From: Petunia secreta
Lineage: Eukaryota > Streptophyta > Magnoliopsida > Solanales > Solanaceae
Assembly: GCA_029990175.1 (NCBI GenBank)
Contig: JARKIP010000003.1
Coordinates: 372,001 to 436,000 of the forward strand
DNA length: 64,000 bases
Direction of reading: 5' to 3'
Shown: piece by piece, positions 22,511-33,439 of the stretch
Layout of the letters: every line of letters starts with the position of its first letter
How positions within the stretch are numbered: the stretch's first letter is position 1
Made by a program: the position numbers and the translations under genes
Notes under the pieces: model-generated
What the model saw: only the letters and a program-made list of their open reading frames with translations
The model's database searches: none
Told to the model about the DNA's origin: nothing

Positions 22511-23089
22511 CTCAAAATAAATTTTATTTCTCTTTTTCCTATTTTTTTCTTCTACGTACTTTTACAAATCATCTACCTCTTTGGACTAGTTTTTATTTCT
22601 AGGTATTTCTCTCAACCCTATATCAGATCTCCTTTTTTTTTTTTTTTTTTTTGTCTTTGTCTCTACCAAAGCTACAACTACAATAACAAGTTCTTTCAAT
22701 CTATTAATAATTTGTTAAGCTATGTAGTCGTTTTAATTTGTTTTAATATAGTTTTAAGTTTGTGCTCATTTAGGTCTTTTACTAAAAGTACAAGTGGTGA
22801 GTTAATCTTGCCTGCTCGGCATACTTCTCAGATGAGTATACATTGATTTTTTGAGTATTTTTTGAATATATTTTGGATGATTTCTTTTGATATATTTAAA
22901 TCATCATTTAATTACTAGAAATTCCTAATTCTATTATCAGTTTAATTTAAATAGATACTATGTTATTCAAACACATAAATGTATATCCTTTACTTTATGT
23001 TTTACATTTAACTAAATATTTTTTTAATTAAAGTCTTTTATGATAAATATATATATTTTTTGTTTCCATAATCCAGGCGTAAAATGAAC
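22511..23089. other. AT-rich sequence after the LINE, no gene
   Basis: Pyrimidine-rich start, a T-homopolymer (22632-22652), then AT-rich DNA up to the right arm of the TIR element. No coding or RNA match. Confidence 0.5.
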
Positions 23090-23315
23090 GTGGATGTCCT
23101 TTTCATAATTTGACACTTAAAAGTACTTTTCGTAAAGATTAGCCAAACATAAATTATTTATCAAAAGTACTTCTCCAATGAGTTATCCAAACACAAATTG
23201 CTTATTAAACAAAAGTATTTTTTTGAGTAGTTTTGCCAAAAATACTTTTCAAAATAAGTAGTTTTTGGGAGCAATGGCAAACAGGCTTTTAGTGTTATGA
23301 TAGATTTAAAATTGC

Positions 23316-24299
23316 TTTGCACTCTATATTACTTGGTTCACCTTCGCAAGACACTAGAGGGGAGGGAGAGGGGGAGAGGGGGGGGGGGTGAATAGTGTCC
23401 TAACCCGATTTTCGAACCTAAAACTTGCTTTTAACTTTCTGCGCCTAACTCACAAAGAACCAGGTTCCTTGCAAGTTTCACCTATCTTTGAAACTAAACA
23501 AATTGCGGAAACGTAAAGAACACAGAGATTTTTACGTGGAAAAATCCTTCCTCAAGGGATAAAAAAACCACGACCCAAACTCTTGGGATTTCAACTCTTC
23601 CACTAAAGGAAAAACCCGAGCAAGTTTTAGATTACAATGTAATGTAATCAAGGAACTAGAACCCCCAGCACCTAGAACCTTCACAGCCACACATTAGCTG
23701 GTAAGGTTACCTCTACTTAACCTTAAAAAGTAATCTCCACTATATGATTCTAAACAAGCGAATAGATTCGAACTCAATAGCCAATAACAAAGAACCTAAA
23801 CAACATACTTATCTATGAAACTGCTCTTTTGTCAGGTTCTGCTGCTCAATCTTTGTTCTTGCACATAAAGCTTCTCACGATCCGATTATACTTGATATGC
23901 TCTGTTGAGATGTCTTTTGTGCATATGGATTTTGGTCAAATTAACTTGTATATATATAGGAACTAGACTTAGCCGGATCCAACTAAGTTTAGGAATCCTT
24001 TTCTTCTTTGAAATCAGTTTAAACAAGGTTACCCATATTTTCTTATTTAAAACCTAAGTTAATTTTCCTTATGTTCCAATCCATTGTCGTTTAGGAACCG
24101 CGTCCTTCTCAGTACCACCTATAGCTTCTTCTACTTCAGGTAGGATTGGAACTTTGACTCCAGCCGTTCTCTTCTTTCTTTTTTCAGCTCTGACTTGAAC
24201 AACTCGTTGAACGACTGGTCTTCTTCATTCAACTGTGAACCTTTTCTTGGTCCACTTAGCACCAGGTCCTTTATCATCTTCAAAACTCATCCTTCAACA
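23316..24299 (-). mobile_element. Sirevirus 3' LTR
   Basis: The right edge CTTCAACA (24299) is the reversed TGTTGAAG start of the LTR, directly preceded (in element direction) by the PPT AAAAAGGAAGAATT. The left edge is blurred: CTTTGCACTCTATATTACTTGG compares with TGTTGCACTTGG in the partner, so the true start may be 23316-23331. It aligns with 37720-38725 over its whole length. A G-run lies near 23377-23387. Confidence 0.8.
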
Positions 24300-24315
24300 A
24301 ATTCTTCCTTTTTGA
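24300..24315 (-). other. Sirevirus polypurine tract
   Basis: On the minus strand this reads AAAAAGGAAGAATT immediately before the TGTTGAAGG start of the 3' LTR. It is the expected plus-strand priming site. Confidence 0.7.
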
Positions 24316-24650
24316 TGATGACAAACCATGTTGTCTCACCGAGGGTTTATACTCTCAAGAACCTGAAAAAAATCAAACACTAACCACGAACCAGGGTAAT
24401 AACAGTTAGGCGAAAAATAGGCCACAAACATATAATGAACTAATCAACATCTAACTTCCCCCTTTTAGCATCATCGAAAAGTTTCACAGTTGTTAGAACC
24501 TGCTTAACTTAAATTAAGTCTAGTTGACTCTAGTGCCAAAGGCAGCAAGCCAACCTTTAAAAGTCAGGAACCTGTTTTAGACAATAAATACTAGCAAATA
24601 AGATATTTATAGCAAAAAGTGCCAAACCGACTTAAAACATCCAAACATCA
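24316..24650 (-). other. Sirevirus 3' non-coding internal region
   Basis: Sequence between the env-like ORF and the PPT, including CCCCCTTTTAGCATCATC. No ORF of note. Confidence 0.5.
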
Positions 24651-24699
24651 TTCAAAATATTACAAACCAAAATATAAAATTTGTCTTAAAAACAGGCCA

Positions 24700-25811
24700 T
24701 ATAAGAACCAGGAGGGGACTAGGGAATGGAATTGGTTCCGAATTGGGGAATATCAGTGATGTTAAAGTGAGCAAGAAACAAGGCGAGGCGACGCGACGCG
24801 AGTTTCCTTCTCTTTCACGCTCTAGCTCTGCATCCAGCCTTATGTTTTCATCATTCATCCAGGCGAGCTCATCATTTTGCCTTTCAAGCTGCCTCCTGAA
24901 CCCCTTAATTCTCCTGTCAACTCTGTTGTTCCTCCTTTCCTCAGCATCATCCTCCATATTCTCTGGTTCATCAGCAGGTTACCCATCCAACACAGTCACA
25001 TGACTTTAGAATGTTCCTCCCACACAAGTCATTGTGGTCCGGCTCAGTCCACTTACCAACAGGCACCCCAAAGAAATCAAATACCTTCCCCAGAAGAAAC
25101 CCATAGACCAGCGCATATTTGCCTAACCCCATATCAGCTACTCTACCAATGTGCTTGGTCATCAATTCAGGCAGATTAATACGAACCTCTCGATCTAGCA
25201 GGTCTATATAGGTCATACCCAGAAAGTTGGCCTCACTCCTCCTCTCTGACCTCTGCAGTAGGTTCTTCAGCACAAATTCAAAGAGCAACTGGTAGAAGGG
25301 TTGCATTGCCTTCTTCTTTACCTGTGTAGCCCTTGCCAGTCTTGGTCTCCCTGCAAATTTTCGGGTTACCTCCAAAGCAGACACACCATCTCCTCTAGCC
25401 GGCCACAAGTTCCTCATGTACTCGCTGTAGCCCTGAGAGGGAACACCCAAAATCTCACCCAGTTCCACGCTATCAAACTGGATCACCAGCCCCTTGACTA
25501 TGGTTGTCACAATACCTTCAGTCACTGTGCAATTGGAATAAAATTCTCGAACCTCTTGCTCTCTCAGCTGTCTAGCACCATCACTGAATAGGTTCAACCA
25601 ACCTTTAGCTTTCAACTTACCCTCTAGCTCCTGGTCAGTTAGAATTTTACCCTTCACCATTGGTAGACCTCTAAAGTAGGCCACCCTTCTCTTCTTGTCT
25701 TCCTTGTCATCCCCAATCACCAGCTTTGATTTGGAACCTCTCCTACGAGCCTCAGGTTCCTCCACAATCAAATAACCATTAAGGAATGCACTCTTCACAT
25801 CCATCTGGTAC
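24700..25811 (-). pseudogene. RT remnant fused to Sirevirus env-like ORF
   Basis: Reading from 25811 leftwards, the first residues are 'YQMDVKSAFLNGYL', the copia RT block carrying one catalytic Asp. The frame then passes directly into an unrelated protein beginning 'IVEEPEARRRGSKSKL'. That protein ('FYSNCTVTEGIVTTIVKG', 'VELGEILGVPSQGYSEYM', 'FLLGKVFDFFGVPVGKW') matches the type of N-terminal domain of plant env-like/transposon proteins. After a stop at 24971 a short coiled coil follows in another frame ('RQLERQNDELAWMNDEN', to about 24750). About 300 codons of RT plus RNase H are missing, so a deletion joined RT to the env-like region. The env-like assignment rests on position and resemblance. 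Confidence 0.65.
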
Positions 25812-25816
25812 AGCCT
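25812..25816. repeat. Target-site duplication AGCCT (left)
   Basis: AGCCT directly abuts the left LTR of the nested chromovirus. The identical AGCCT at 33440-33444 abuts the right LTR. Both lie inside the Sirevirus RT gene. Confidence 0.95.
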
Positions 25817-26612
25817 TGGTGCAAGCAAACCCGAGGGAAAGCTAAACACGAATTCGCGGAAGAAACAACAAGACATAAAAGATAGAAGCAAGACAAGACT
25901 TGCTTCGATTCGAAAGAACAGTGAGGAACTTGTCTCAAGCTCGATCGAATGAAGGTCAAGAATCATCTATACTAAGCAACAATCCTCAAGAAAGACAACA
26001 CTTCTTGCAAATTGAATGACCAAGAAGAAAATGTTCAAACGACTCACACCGATTGACACAAGTTCTTTAAAAATCCCACGTCGGGGTTCGGCTCCATCGG
26101 AGACACTTCAATAGCAACTGTTATGTTCAAAATTCATAAAGACTTAATGCCTTACAATGAAATGAAAATGGAGTATTTATAGACTATGCTAAAGATAAAG
26201 CAGTAAATGGTCACAGGCGACTAATAGGAGTAAGCCACGCAGGGCTGCCTAACAAGTGTTCGGTTACTCCTTTAACCGAACACGTGACTTCGAACACTTG
26301 AGCTCGAGCTTCTTCACTTCAGTGCTCGGTTGCTCCACTCAGCTCACACTTGACATCGATCGCCCTTCCTTCGGTTCTTGCCTTTACTTCGGCGCCGATG
26401 TTGAGTGCTCGATTGGGGTTCAGTCACTTCCTTCGAGCTCAAGCTTGTGGATGAAGCCTTCGGTTCTTGAGCTCGAATACTCAGCTTCGGAGTAGTTGCT
26501 TTCCTTTGGCCAAGCCAAGTGAATGTGAACATCGTGCAGCAGCTTGGCTTGGCTTCGTGTCATCGGCCTCGGTGGATCGAACACTTGATCAGCACGTGTT
26601 CGGGCTGCATCA
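25817..26612 (-). mobile_element. Chromovirus 3' LTR
   Basis: TGGTGCAAGC...GGCTGCATCA on the plus strand, 796 bp, same length as the partner LTR. It holds the TATA box (reversed GTATTTATAG near 26173) and, at its U3 end, about 64 sense codons that continue the pol frame. Confidence 0.95.
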
Positions 26613-26623
26613 TCCTCCCCTTC
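26420..26623 (-). CDS. Pol C-terminal extension running through PPT into the 3' LTR
   Basis: Integrase ends at TAA 26626-26624, but the same frame stays open on the other side of that single stop. It crosses the PPT (read as 'EGEDD') and continues inside the LTR for about 60 codons to TGA at 26420, with 'FDPPRPMTRSQAKLLHD' and 'HIHLAWPKESN'. The MTRSQAK phrase is the sort of basic motif that ends plant chromoviral integrases. In CRM elements the pol frame is known to extend into the 3' LTR and to carry a targeting (CR) motif. The same peptide is open in the solo LTR at 4050-4240. Whether the TAA is a genuine end or a mutation cannot be told from this copy alone. Confidence 0.6.
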   Translation of the reverse strand, partial: EGEDDAARTRADQVFDPPRPMTRSQAKLLHDVHIHLAWPKESNYSEAEYSSSRTEGFIHKLELEGSD

Positions 26624-26628
26624 TTAAG
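26613..26628 (-). other. Chromovirus polypurine tract
   Basis: Minus strand CTTAAGAAGGGGAGGA directly precedes the TGATGCAGCC start of the 3' LTR. It is the plus-strand primer site and overlaps the reading frame of pol. Confidence 0.85.
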
Positions 26629-27790
26629 AAGATTTCGTCCTCGAAATCGAGCCCTCCTCGTCCTCCGAAGTTGGACCTACAACACAAGGAACTAAGTCAG
26701 CAACATTAAAGGTGTTGGACACGTTATACTCACCAGGAAGGTCGATTACGTATGCATTGTTGTTGATCTTGGTCAACACTTTAACTGGACCATGTCCTCG
26801 AGGAGCCAACTTTCCTTTCCTTTGGTTCGGGAAGTGTTCTTTTCGGAAGTGAACCCAAACCCAATCCCCCTTCTTTAATTCCAACTTTTTACGCCCCTTG
26901 TTTTTCTTTAATGCAACCTTTGCATAAGATTCCTCAAGGTTCTTCTTCACCTTTGCATGCAACTTGATCAAGGCAGTAGCTCGCCGAGTACCTTCAAAAT
27001 CAACAACAGAATCTCGAGGCAATGGGGTTAAATCAAGTGGAATCAAAGGATTAAAACCATACACACATTCGAACGGGGTCATATTGATCATTCGATGCAC
27101 CTTTCAATTGTATGCAAACTCCATCACTGGCAAACGATCAGCCCAGTTTCCGACCTTGCCTTTGGTCATTGCTCGAAGCAAAGATCCCAAGGTTCGGTTA
27201 ACTACCTCGGTCTGTCCATCAGTCTGAGGATGGTGAGACGTCGAGAATAGTAATTTGGTGCCGAGGGCACCCCACAAATATTTCCAAAAATGACTCAAGA
27301 ATTTTGAGTCTCGATAACTCACAATAGTACGAGGCACACCATGCAATTTCAACACATTAGAAACAAATAAGGTAGCTACATATTGTGCATCATCACACTT
27401 TTTGCAAGGAATAAAGTGAGCCACTTTTTGAAAAATGGTCGACTACGACGAAGATGCTATCATGTCAACCCCCCGACCTCGGTAACCCCAATACAAAATC
27501 CATAGATATATCAACCCAAGGTCGATCAGGCACAAGCAACGGGGTATACAAACTATGAGGGTTGGACTTTGATTTAGCTCTCTTGCAAACGAGACTAGCG
27601 TTGCAAAGTTTTTCCACATCTCATCGCATTTTGGGCCAATGGAACTGCTCGATTAAGATACCAAGAGTTTTGTCGACACCGAAGTGTCCCATCAGACCTC
27701 CGGAGTGAGCTTCTCGAACTAAGAGCTCTCTTCACGATGACACTGGCACACAAACCCTCCCATTCTTGAAGAGGTAGCCATCGTGCCACT
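26624..27790 (-). pseudogene. Chromovirus integrase
   Basis: The zinc-binding part (His/His then Cys-x2-Cys, near 27720-27600: 'GGLMGHFGVDKTLG' and 'NASLVCKRAKS') is in a frame with one stop. The core follows near 27490-27104 with the catalytic stretch ('MDFVLGLPRS', 'VSYRDSKFLSHFWKYLW', 'QTDGQTEVVNRTLGS'), where DSKF and E fit the D,D-35-E pattern. The C-terminal part (27100-26624) has 'MTPFECVYGFNPLIPLDL', a GPY/F-like fold and 'NVSNTFNVADLVPC'. No classical chromodomain is visible. Integrase inserts the cDNA into chromatin. Two frameshifts or stops (27421, 27103) break it. Confidence 0.85.
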
Positions 27791-29305
27791 GATATTTTTC
27801 AATCCTTCGGCCACTCAAGATTGCGTCTCGAATGCATTTCAACTTGGGATCCTCTTCGTACATCAACTTGATGTTTTCGAATCCCATGAGCCTAGAGGCA
27901 AAAGTGGTCGCTAATGCAAATTTCTTTGATAGCGCATCGGCCACAACATTGTCTTTTCGCTTTTTGTAATGAATTACATAGGGAAAACTTTCAATGAATT
28001 CAACCTACTTGGCATGTCTTTGGTTCAATTTCTCTTGACCTCGGAGATGTTTCAAAGATTCATGATCACTTTTAATCATAAACTCTCGAGGCCACAAATA
28101 ATGCTGCCAATGGACGAGTTCTCGAACGAGGGCATACAAATCCTTGTCATACGTTGAGTAGTTCAAGGTGCACCCTTAAGCTTTTCGCTAAAGTAAGCAA
28201 TCGGCTTCGATTCTTGCATCAGCACTCCTCCAATCCCAACTCCGGATGCATCACACTCGACTTCGAATGCTTTGACGAAGTCAGGGAGTTGTAACAACGG
28301 GGCAGAGTAAAGCCTCCGTTTCAACTCTTGGAAAGCCCTTTCTTGGGACTCTCCCCACACAAATGGATGGTCTTTCTTAACCAGCTCGGTTAAAGGAGCT
28401 GCCACTGTGCTAAAGTCGCGAACAAACCTTCGGTAAAAGCTAGCTAAGCCATGGAAGCTACAAACTTGTGATACTGAGATTGGAGTTGGCCAATCTTTGA
28501 TGGATTCGACTTTTGAATCGTCGACTTCGACACCATTAGCACTGACAACAAACCCTAGAAAGACTACACGCTCGACACAAAAGGCACATTTCTTGAAGTT
28601 AGTATATAACTTCTCTTCTCTAAGCTTATCAAGTACTAGCCTTAGGTGTTCGACATGTTCATCCACAGTTTTACTATAAACAAGTATGTCATCGAAGTAA
28701 ACGACAACAAACTTATTTATGAACGGTTTGAGCACATGATTCATCAGTCGCATGAATGTGCTCGGTGCATTGGATAAGCCAAAAGGCATCACCAACCATT
28801 CATAGAGACTGAACTTGGTCTTGAATGCGGTTGTCCACTCGTCTCCGGGTTTTATTCGAATTTGGTGGTAACCGGACCTGAGGTCTATCTTCGAAAAGCA
28901 TGAAAAACCACTTAACTCGTCTTGCATGTCATCTAATCGAGGGATATGATGACGATACTTTACTGTGATTTTGTTGACTGCTCGGCAATCAACGCACATT
29001 CGCCATGTTCCATCTTTCTTTGGGACAAGTATAACAGGAACAGTGCAAGGACTCAAGCTCTCTCGAACAAGGCCCTTGTTCAGCAATTCATCAACCTGCC
29101 TTTGGAGCTCTTTGCTGTCTTCGGGATTACACCGGTATGCAGGTTTGTTGGGGATTTGAGACCCCGGTACGAAGTCAATTTGGTGCTGGATTTCTCTCAA
29201 CGGAGGTAATCCACCTGTCATTTCTTCGGAAAACATGTCTCCGAAGTCCTGCAAAACACTTTGTACAGCACTAGGCAAAGGGTTATCGTTAAAAAAAATC
29301 ATCAT
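27732..29305 (-). pseudogene. Chromovirus reverse transcriptase and RNase H
   Basis: The RT frame is intact from the ATG at 29305 to 28163 (380 residues): 'PVILVPKKDGTWRMCVD', 'FSKIDLRSGYHQIRIKPG', 'LVMPFGLSNAPSTFMRL', the catalytic 'VVVYFDDILVYSK', then the thumb/connection 'FLGFVVSANGVEV' and 'FYRRFVRDFSTVAAPL'. RNase H starts at 'FEVECDASGVGIGGVLMQ' (catalytic Asp kept) and is broken after 'FSEKLKGAP'. Its remainder is spread over other frames to 27732, ending with 'MADALSKKFA'. In the element it copies RNA to DNA and removes the RNA strand. Inactive here through RNase H frameshifts. Confidence 0.9.
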
Positions 29306-29963
29306 TAGAGTTTAGAAAGATACCCTTGTGCACGAGGCAAATCATTATCTGATCGTTGTCGTTGCCTCGTAGGAACTCACCCGGTTGCATGATTGCACAG
29401 ACACTTCTTACTTTGGGCAATGAGTTTGCGTCTTCGGCCCCAATCTTTGTTCCCATCGGAATCTTAGCTTTGGCCGCTTCTTTCAATTCTTTCATTCGTT
29501 TATAGTCCTCGGTGACTTACTTTGGAGACAAGGGTTTGACTATGAAACTCTTCCCTTCGAGCTTTGCAGTGTAAGTGTTGGATCTTCCATTATGAACAAC
29601 CGATCGAACATACTGCCATGGTCGACCCAATAGCAAATGACACGCTTGCATCGGCACCACACTGAACATCATCTCATCTTGATATTCGCCAATTCTAAAC
29701 TTGATCCACACTTGTTTGACAACCCTCAATTCTCCACACTCATTCAACCATTGTAATTTGTAAGGGTGGGGATGCTTCAAAGTAGGTAGTCCCATTTGGG
29801 AGACCAAGGTTTGGCTCACTACATTCTCACAACTACCCGAGTCAATGATCATCGAACACACCTTCCCCCTCACTCGACATCGGGCATGGAAAAGATTTTC
29901 TCTTTGGTTGTCCTCTTCTTCGAGAGTCATGCGGCTCAGATTCCTTCGAACCACAAGAAACAT
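29289..29963 (-). pseudogene. Chromovirus aspartic protease and linker to RT
   Basis: Frame 29963-29517 holds 'MIIDSGSCENVVSQTLV', the retropepsin D-S-G active site, and 'QACHLLLGRPWQYVRSV' (flap/LLGRPW). It ends with 'GKSFIVKPLSPK', typical of this clade. A stop at 29517 and a shift to another frame (29495-29289) follow before RT, with 'VCAIMQPGEFLRG' in the linker. The catalytic triad is intact in this copy. In the element the protease cleaves the Gag-Pol polyprotein inside particles. Confidence 0.85.
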
Positions 29964-30104
29964 TTCCGGATGATCAGCTTCGGCAGCTTCACGATCATCA
30001 TCCTGTTAAGCTCGGTCAATCTCCTCGATAAATTCCTCCTCGGTGTCACTCGCTTGCTCATGGACGGTTCCATCTTCGAGCAAAAGCATAACCTTGCGAG
30101 TTGG

Positions 30105-31446
30105 ACACTCTTTTGCCATGTGACCATAACCTTTGCATTTATGACACTGAATATTTGAAGCACTAGAAAAGTTGAGTTGAACTTAACCTCCCACTTCTCT
30201 TGGCTGGTTAACGGTCACACCCCTTTCAAAGGGTTTTTTCGAATCTCGAACAGTGTTAGCACTTGTTGGATTAGGACTCTTCCATTCTTTTCCTCGGCTC
30301 AAAGGAGTTGAAGTAGTGACTCCTCGATACCGGTTTGCCTTATCGTCCTTCACCAATTTCTCAGCTTCGGTGGCAGCTTTAAACAGATCTTCCAACGTGT
30401 GGTACACGTGTAGTCTCAATTGAGATGACACATCCCGAGCCAAGTCATTTTTTAATCTAATAGTGGCTTGCTCTTCATCTTTTACCAGATCAAGATTCAA
30501 TCGAACTCTTTCGAACTCATCATGATATTCTTGGACTGACTTGGACCCTTGCTTTAATTCATAGAGCTTTTGCAATTGAGTTTGCCTATACTTAGCACTC
30601 AAATATGTAGCATCCATTGCTCTCTTCAACTGTGGCCAAGTAATGACTACGGGATAGGCATTCCTTCGTCTATGCCTCTTGTCAGCTTCCCACCATGTAG
30701 ATGCATACGCTTCGAACGAAAGCAATGGCATAGGCAGCTTTTCTCTCATCAGTCATCTCATCGGTTTCAAAGATTCGCTCCATTTTAAGCTTCCATTCAA
30801 GATATTCATCTGGATCACTAGTTCCTTTAAAGGGTGGAATAGTAATCTTAACACTGCTCAAGTTTGAGTCTCGAACACCACGAACTTGTTCGGTATACTC
30901 TTCATAGCGATCATCAGCCTCACGCTCAATATGTCGATCAATATTTGCGCCTCAGCCTCAACCTCGGAAATTTCCACGACCTCGGTGAGCTTGCCTTCGT
31001 TGAGCGAACGGCTGCTCATATTCAGGTTTTGCATCAGGAAATTCTCCTTCATCCACCTCTTCATCAACGACCTCAATTTGTCTTTGGGCCATTGGAAGTG
31101 TTATTCTCTCACTTTGGGGAATGCCCAAGTGTTGATTCTCAGCTTGGGGATTGCCCAAGTTTTGTTGTGTTTGGGGATTGCCCAAAACTTCCCTTCGAAT
31201 TGCCTCGCTTTTCAACTAATGTTGTCGAATAAGCTCAGCATACAGCTCAGGCTTTATCGGAGTGGAATTTCTAGTTCCAGCACCGGACCCAGGTAAGGCC
31301 ACGTACACACTTCCTTGCTTGAATTGAGCTACTCGAGCACTCACTCCTCTTACTTCAGCACTGATGCCTTGTATCGCAGCCATGAGATCGGCTAACGACA
31401 CTTCGGGCTTCTCAATCCCTTTGCCATCGCCTCCATTCCCAGCCAT
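30105..31446 (-). pseudogene. Chromovirus gag with CCHC zinc knuckle
   Basis: The start ATG at 31446 ('MAGNGGDGKGIEKPEV') follows a 1.2-kb leader. The N-terminal part has a stop at 31216-31218 and an Asn/Gln-rich stretch ('LGNPQTQQNLGNPQAE') with three imperfect repeats of GNPQ. The capsid core is open at 30749-30183: 'RAMDATYLSAKYRQTQLQ', 'LKQGSKSVQEYHDEFER'. The nucleocapsid knuckle at 30146-30105 reads 'CHKCKGYGHMAKEC', a perfect C-x2-C-x4-H-x4-C. At least two frameshifts separate these parts (near 30960 and 30750). Confidence 0.85.
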
Positions 31447-32628
31447 GGTACCTACACAAATCAAAGACCAAATAAATGTTAAAGGTTATAAATCACCTCA
31501 CACACTCCCTCATCTTTGATGGGTGGCACTCGGGTCCACTCAATTTATGGGTTTGGTTTTGGTCACTCAAGAACTTGTAGCCACTGGCTTCCTCGGTTGA
31601 TCAACTTCTCTCAGTTCCTTCGAATTTGACAAGTTACAATGTCTCCTTCGGGATGAGTGAATTGATACGACTCGATGGAACGGACGCTATTTACTATGTG
31701 CTTCGGAAGTCAGAATTTTCTACGAAATTTGGACTTCGTTCACCCACGCACGAGTTCCTATAAGCTCAAATGAGTTAGTACGACCTCGAGTAGGAAGAAT
31801 TACTCTAGAGATCCACTAACTAGATTTATCGAACACAAAAAAAGTGAAATCCTAGGAGAATCTACCCGTCGATTCCTCTTCGGAACCCTTTTCGATCACA
31901 CCAACTCTTGTCCGTACAAGAGTGGTCCCTCCTTGGTACGGATAGTGTTTTACCTTATCCAATTCCCTTTTCTAGCCGACAACTTTTCACCTGGGGTTTT
32001 GATCTGTACACTTTACCCCTTTCTTCTTCAATGGAACTGTGAAGTTTTGGCTCCGGCGTACGGACAATTTCAACATCGTTCACTGACCAATAATTTCAAC
32101 AGAGTTCGGGTTGCTTCTTTCAACTCCGGTAACAACAACAACGGAGGAAATCAGTCCAAAGTTCTTTGAGCTAAGAACCAGCTCTTTCGTGTTCGTACAC
32201 TGTCACAACAGTAACAATTTTCCGGTGTACGGACACGATTCAAATCATAGAACTTTGAAAATTTAAGCATAAAACAAACCCAAATCAATCAAGAACCACC
32301 AGTCTTCATCGGTAACAACCAAAACATACTGAGGTTCGAATTCAATCACCACTAAGCTCAAAACAGTCCAAAATTTTGTCGAGAAACCCTACTCACAAAT
32401 GTTGTACGTCGGGTACTTAAATCACTCCTTGGACGGTGGTGAACAAGAATCAATGGTTGTTTGATTCAAATAACCAACAAATCAACCAAAATTTTTGAAT
32501 TTTTCTACTTTTTTTTTTGTAAAACACCACAGCAACAACAATCAACAACAAGGAAGAAAGCTGAAACTGGAGACACAAGCATGAATAAGCGAACAGGATT
32601 TGAGGTTGTAAGAACAAACTCAAACCTT
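31447..32628 (-). other. Chromovirus 5' leader
   Basis: About 1.2 kb between the PBS and the gag ATG with no long frame in the element's sense direction. Such untranslated leaders normally hold the packaging and dimerisation signals; none can be pinpointed here. Confidence 0.6.
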
Positions 32629-32640
32629 GCTCTGATACCA
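32629..32640 (-). other. Primer-binding site, initiator tRNA-Met
   Basis: Minus strand TGGTATCAGAGC, complementary to the 3' end of plant initiator tRNA-Met. It lies three bases inside the 5' LTR. Confidence 0.9.
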
Positions 32641-32643
32641 AGA

Positions 32644-33439
32644 TGGTGCAAGCAAACCCGAGGGAAAGCTAAACACGAATTCGCGGATGAAACAACAAGA
32701 CATAAAAGATAGAAGCAAGACAAGACTTGCTCAGATTCGAAAGAACATTGAGGAACTTGTCTCAAGCTCGATCGAATGATGGTCAAGAATCACCTATACT
32801 AAGCAACAATCCTCAAGAAAATAATGATTCTTGCAAATTGAATGACCAAGAAGAAAATGTTCAAACGACTCACACCGATTGACACAAGTTCTTTAAAAAT
32901 TCCAAGTCGGGGTTCGTCTCCATCGGAGACACTTCAATAGTAACTGATATGTTCAAAATTCATAAAGACTTAATGCCTTACAATGAAATGGAAATGGAGT
33001 ATTTATAAACTATGCTAAGGATAAAGCAGTAAATGGTCACAGGCGACCAATAGGAGTAAGCCACGCAGGGCTGCCTAACGAGTGTTCGGTTACTCGTTTA
33101 ACCGAACACGTGACTTCGAACACTTGAGCTCGAGCTTCTTCACTTCAGTGCTCGGTTGCTCCACTCAACTCACACTTGACATCGATCGCCCTTCCTTCAG
33201 TTCTTGCCTTTACTTCGGCGCCGATGTTGAGTGCTCGATTGGGGTTCTGTCACTTCCTTCGAGCTCAAGCTTGTTGATGAAGCCTTCGGTTGTTGAGCTC
33301 GAATACTCAGCTTCGGAGTAGTTGCTTTCCTTTGGCCAAGACAAGTGAATATGAACATCGTACAACAGCTTGGCTTGGCTTCATGTCATCGGCCTCGGTG
33401 GATTGTAACGCTTGATCAGCACGTGTTTGGGCTGCATCA
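32644..33439 (-). mobile_element. Chromovirus 5' LTR
   Basis: 796 bp, aligned end to end with 25817-26612 with scattered substitutions, the largest cluster near 32820-32835. The coding stretch present in the 3' LTR is frameshifted here by a base near 33405 and has a stop (ATGACATGA). Flanked on the right by AGCCT (33440-33444). Confidence 0.95.

Larger units (their letters stand above)
19656..23287. mobile_element. TIR element (AGCCTGTTT-GCCA) hosting a LINE
   Basis: The left end AGCCTGTTTTGCCAAGCTT and the right end, reverse-complemented AGCCTGTTTGCCATTGCTC, form short inverted repeats. The direct repeat TTTAG flanks both (19651-19655 and 23288-23292). The left arm (19656 to about 19830) and right arm (about 23090-23287) are the same family as the element at 18105. 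The middle is filled by a LINE (about 19835-22510) and by AT-rich sequence with a T-run at 22632-22652. No transposase is seen. The superfamily is open: the duplication is 5 bp as seen, not a clear 8-bp hAT site. Confidence 0.65.
25817..33439 (-). mobile_element. Full-length chromovirus-type Ty3-gypsy element (CRM-like)
   Basis: 7623 bp on the minus strand with 796-bp LTRs (25817-26612, 32644-33439), a 5-bp duplication AGCCT, a PBS for initiator tRNA-Met (32629-32640) and a PPT (26613-26628). Order: leader, gag, CCHC knuckle, protease, RT, RNase H, integrase. RT reads 'CVDCRAVNKITVKYRHHI' and 'YFDDILVYSK', closest by memory to the CRM clade of chromoviruses. That also fits the pol frame overlapping the 3' LTR. 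Coding regions contain scattered stops and frameshifts, and the LTRs differ by a few percent by eye, so the copy is fairly young but dead. It is inserted in Sirevirus RT. Confidence 0.9.

Noticed and set aside
24743..25591. Plus-strand ORFs over the env-like region
   Set aside because: Shadows of the minus-strand frame.
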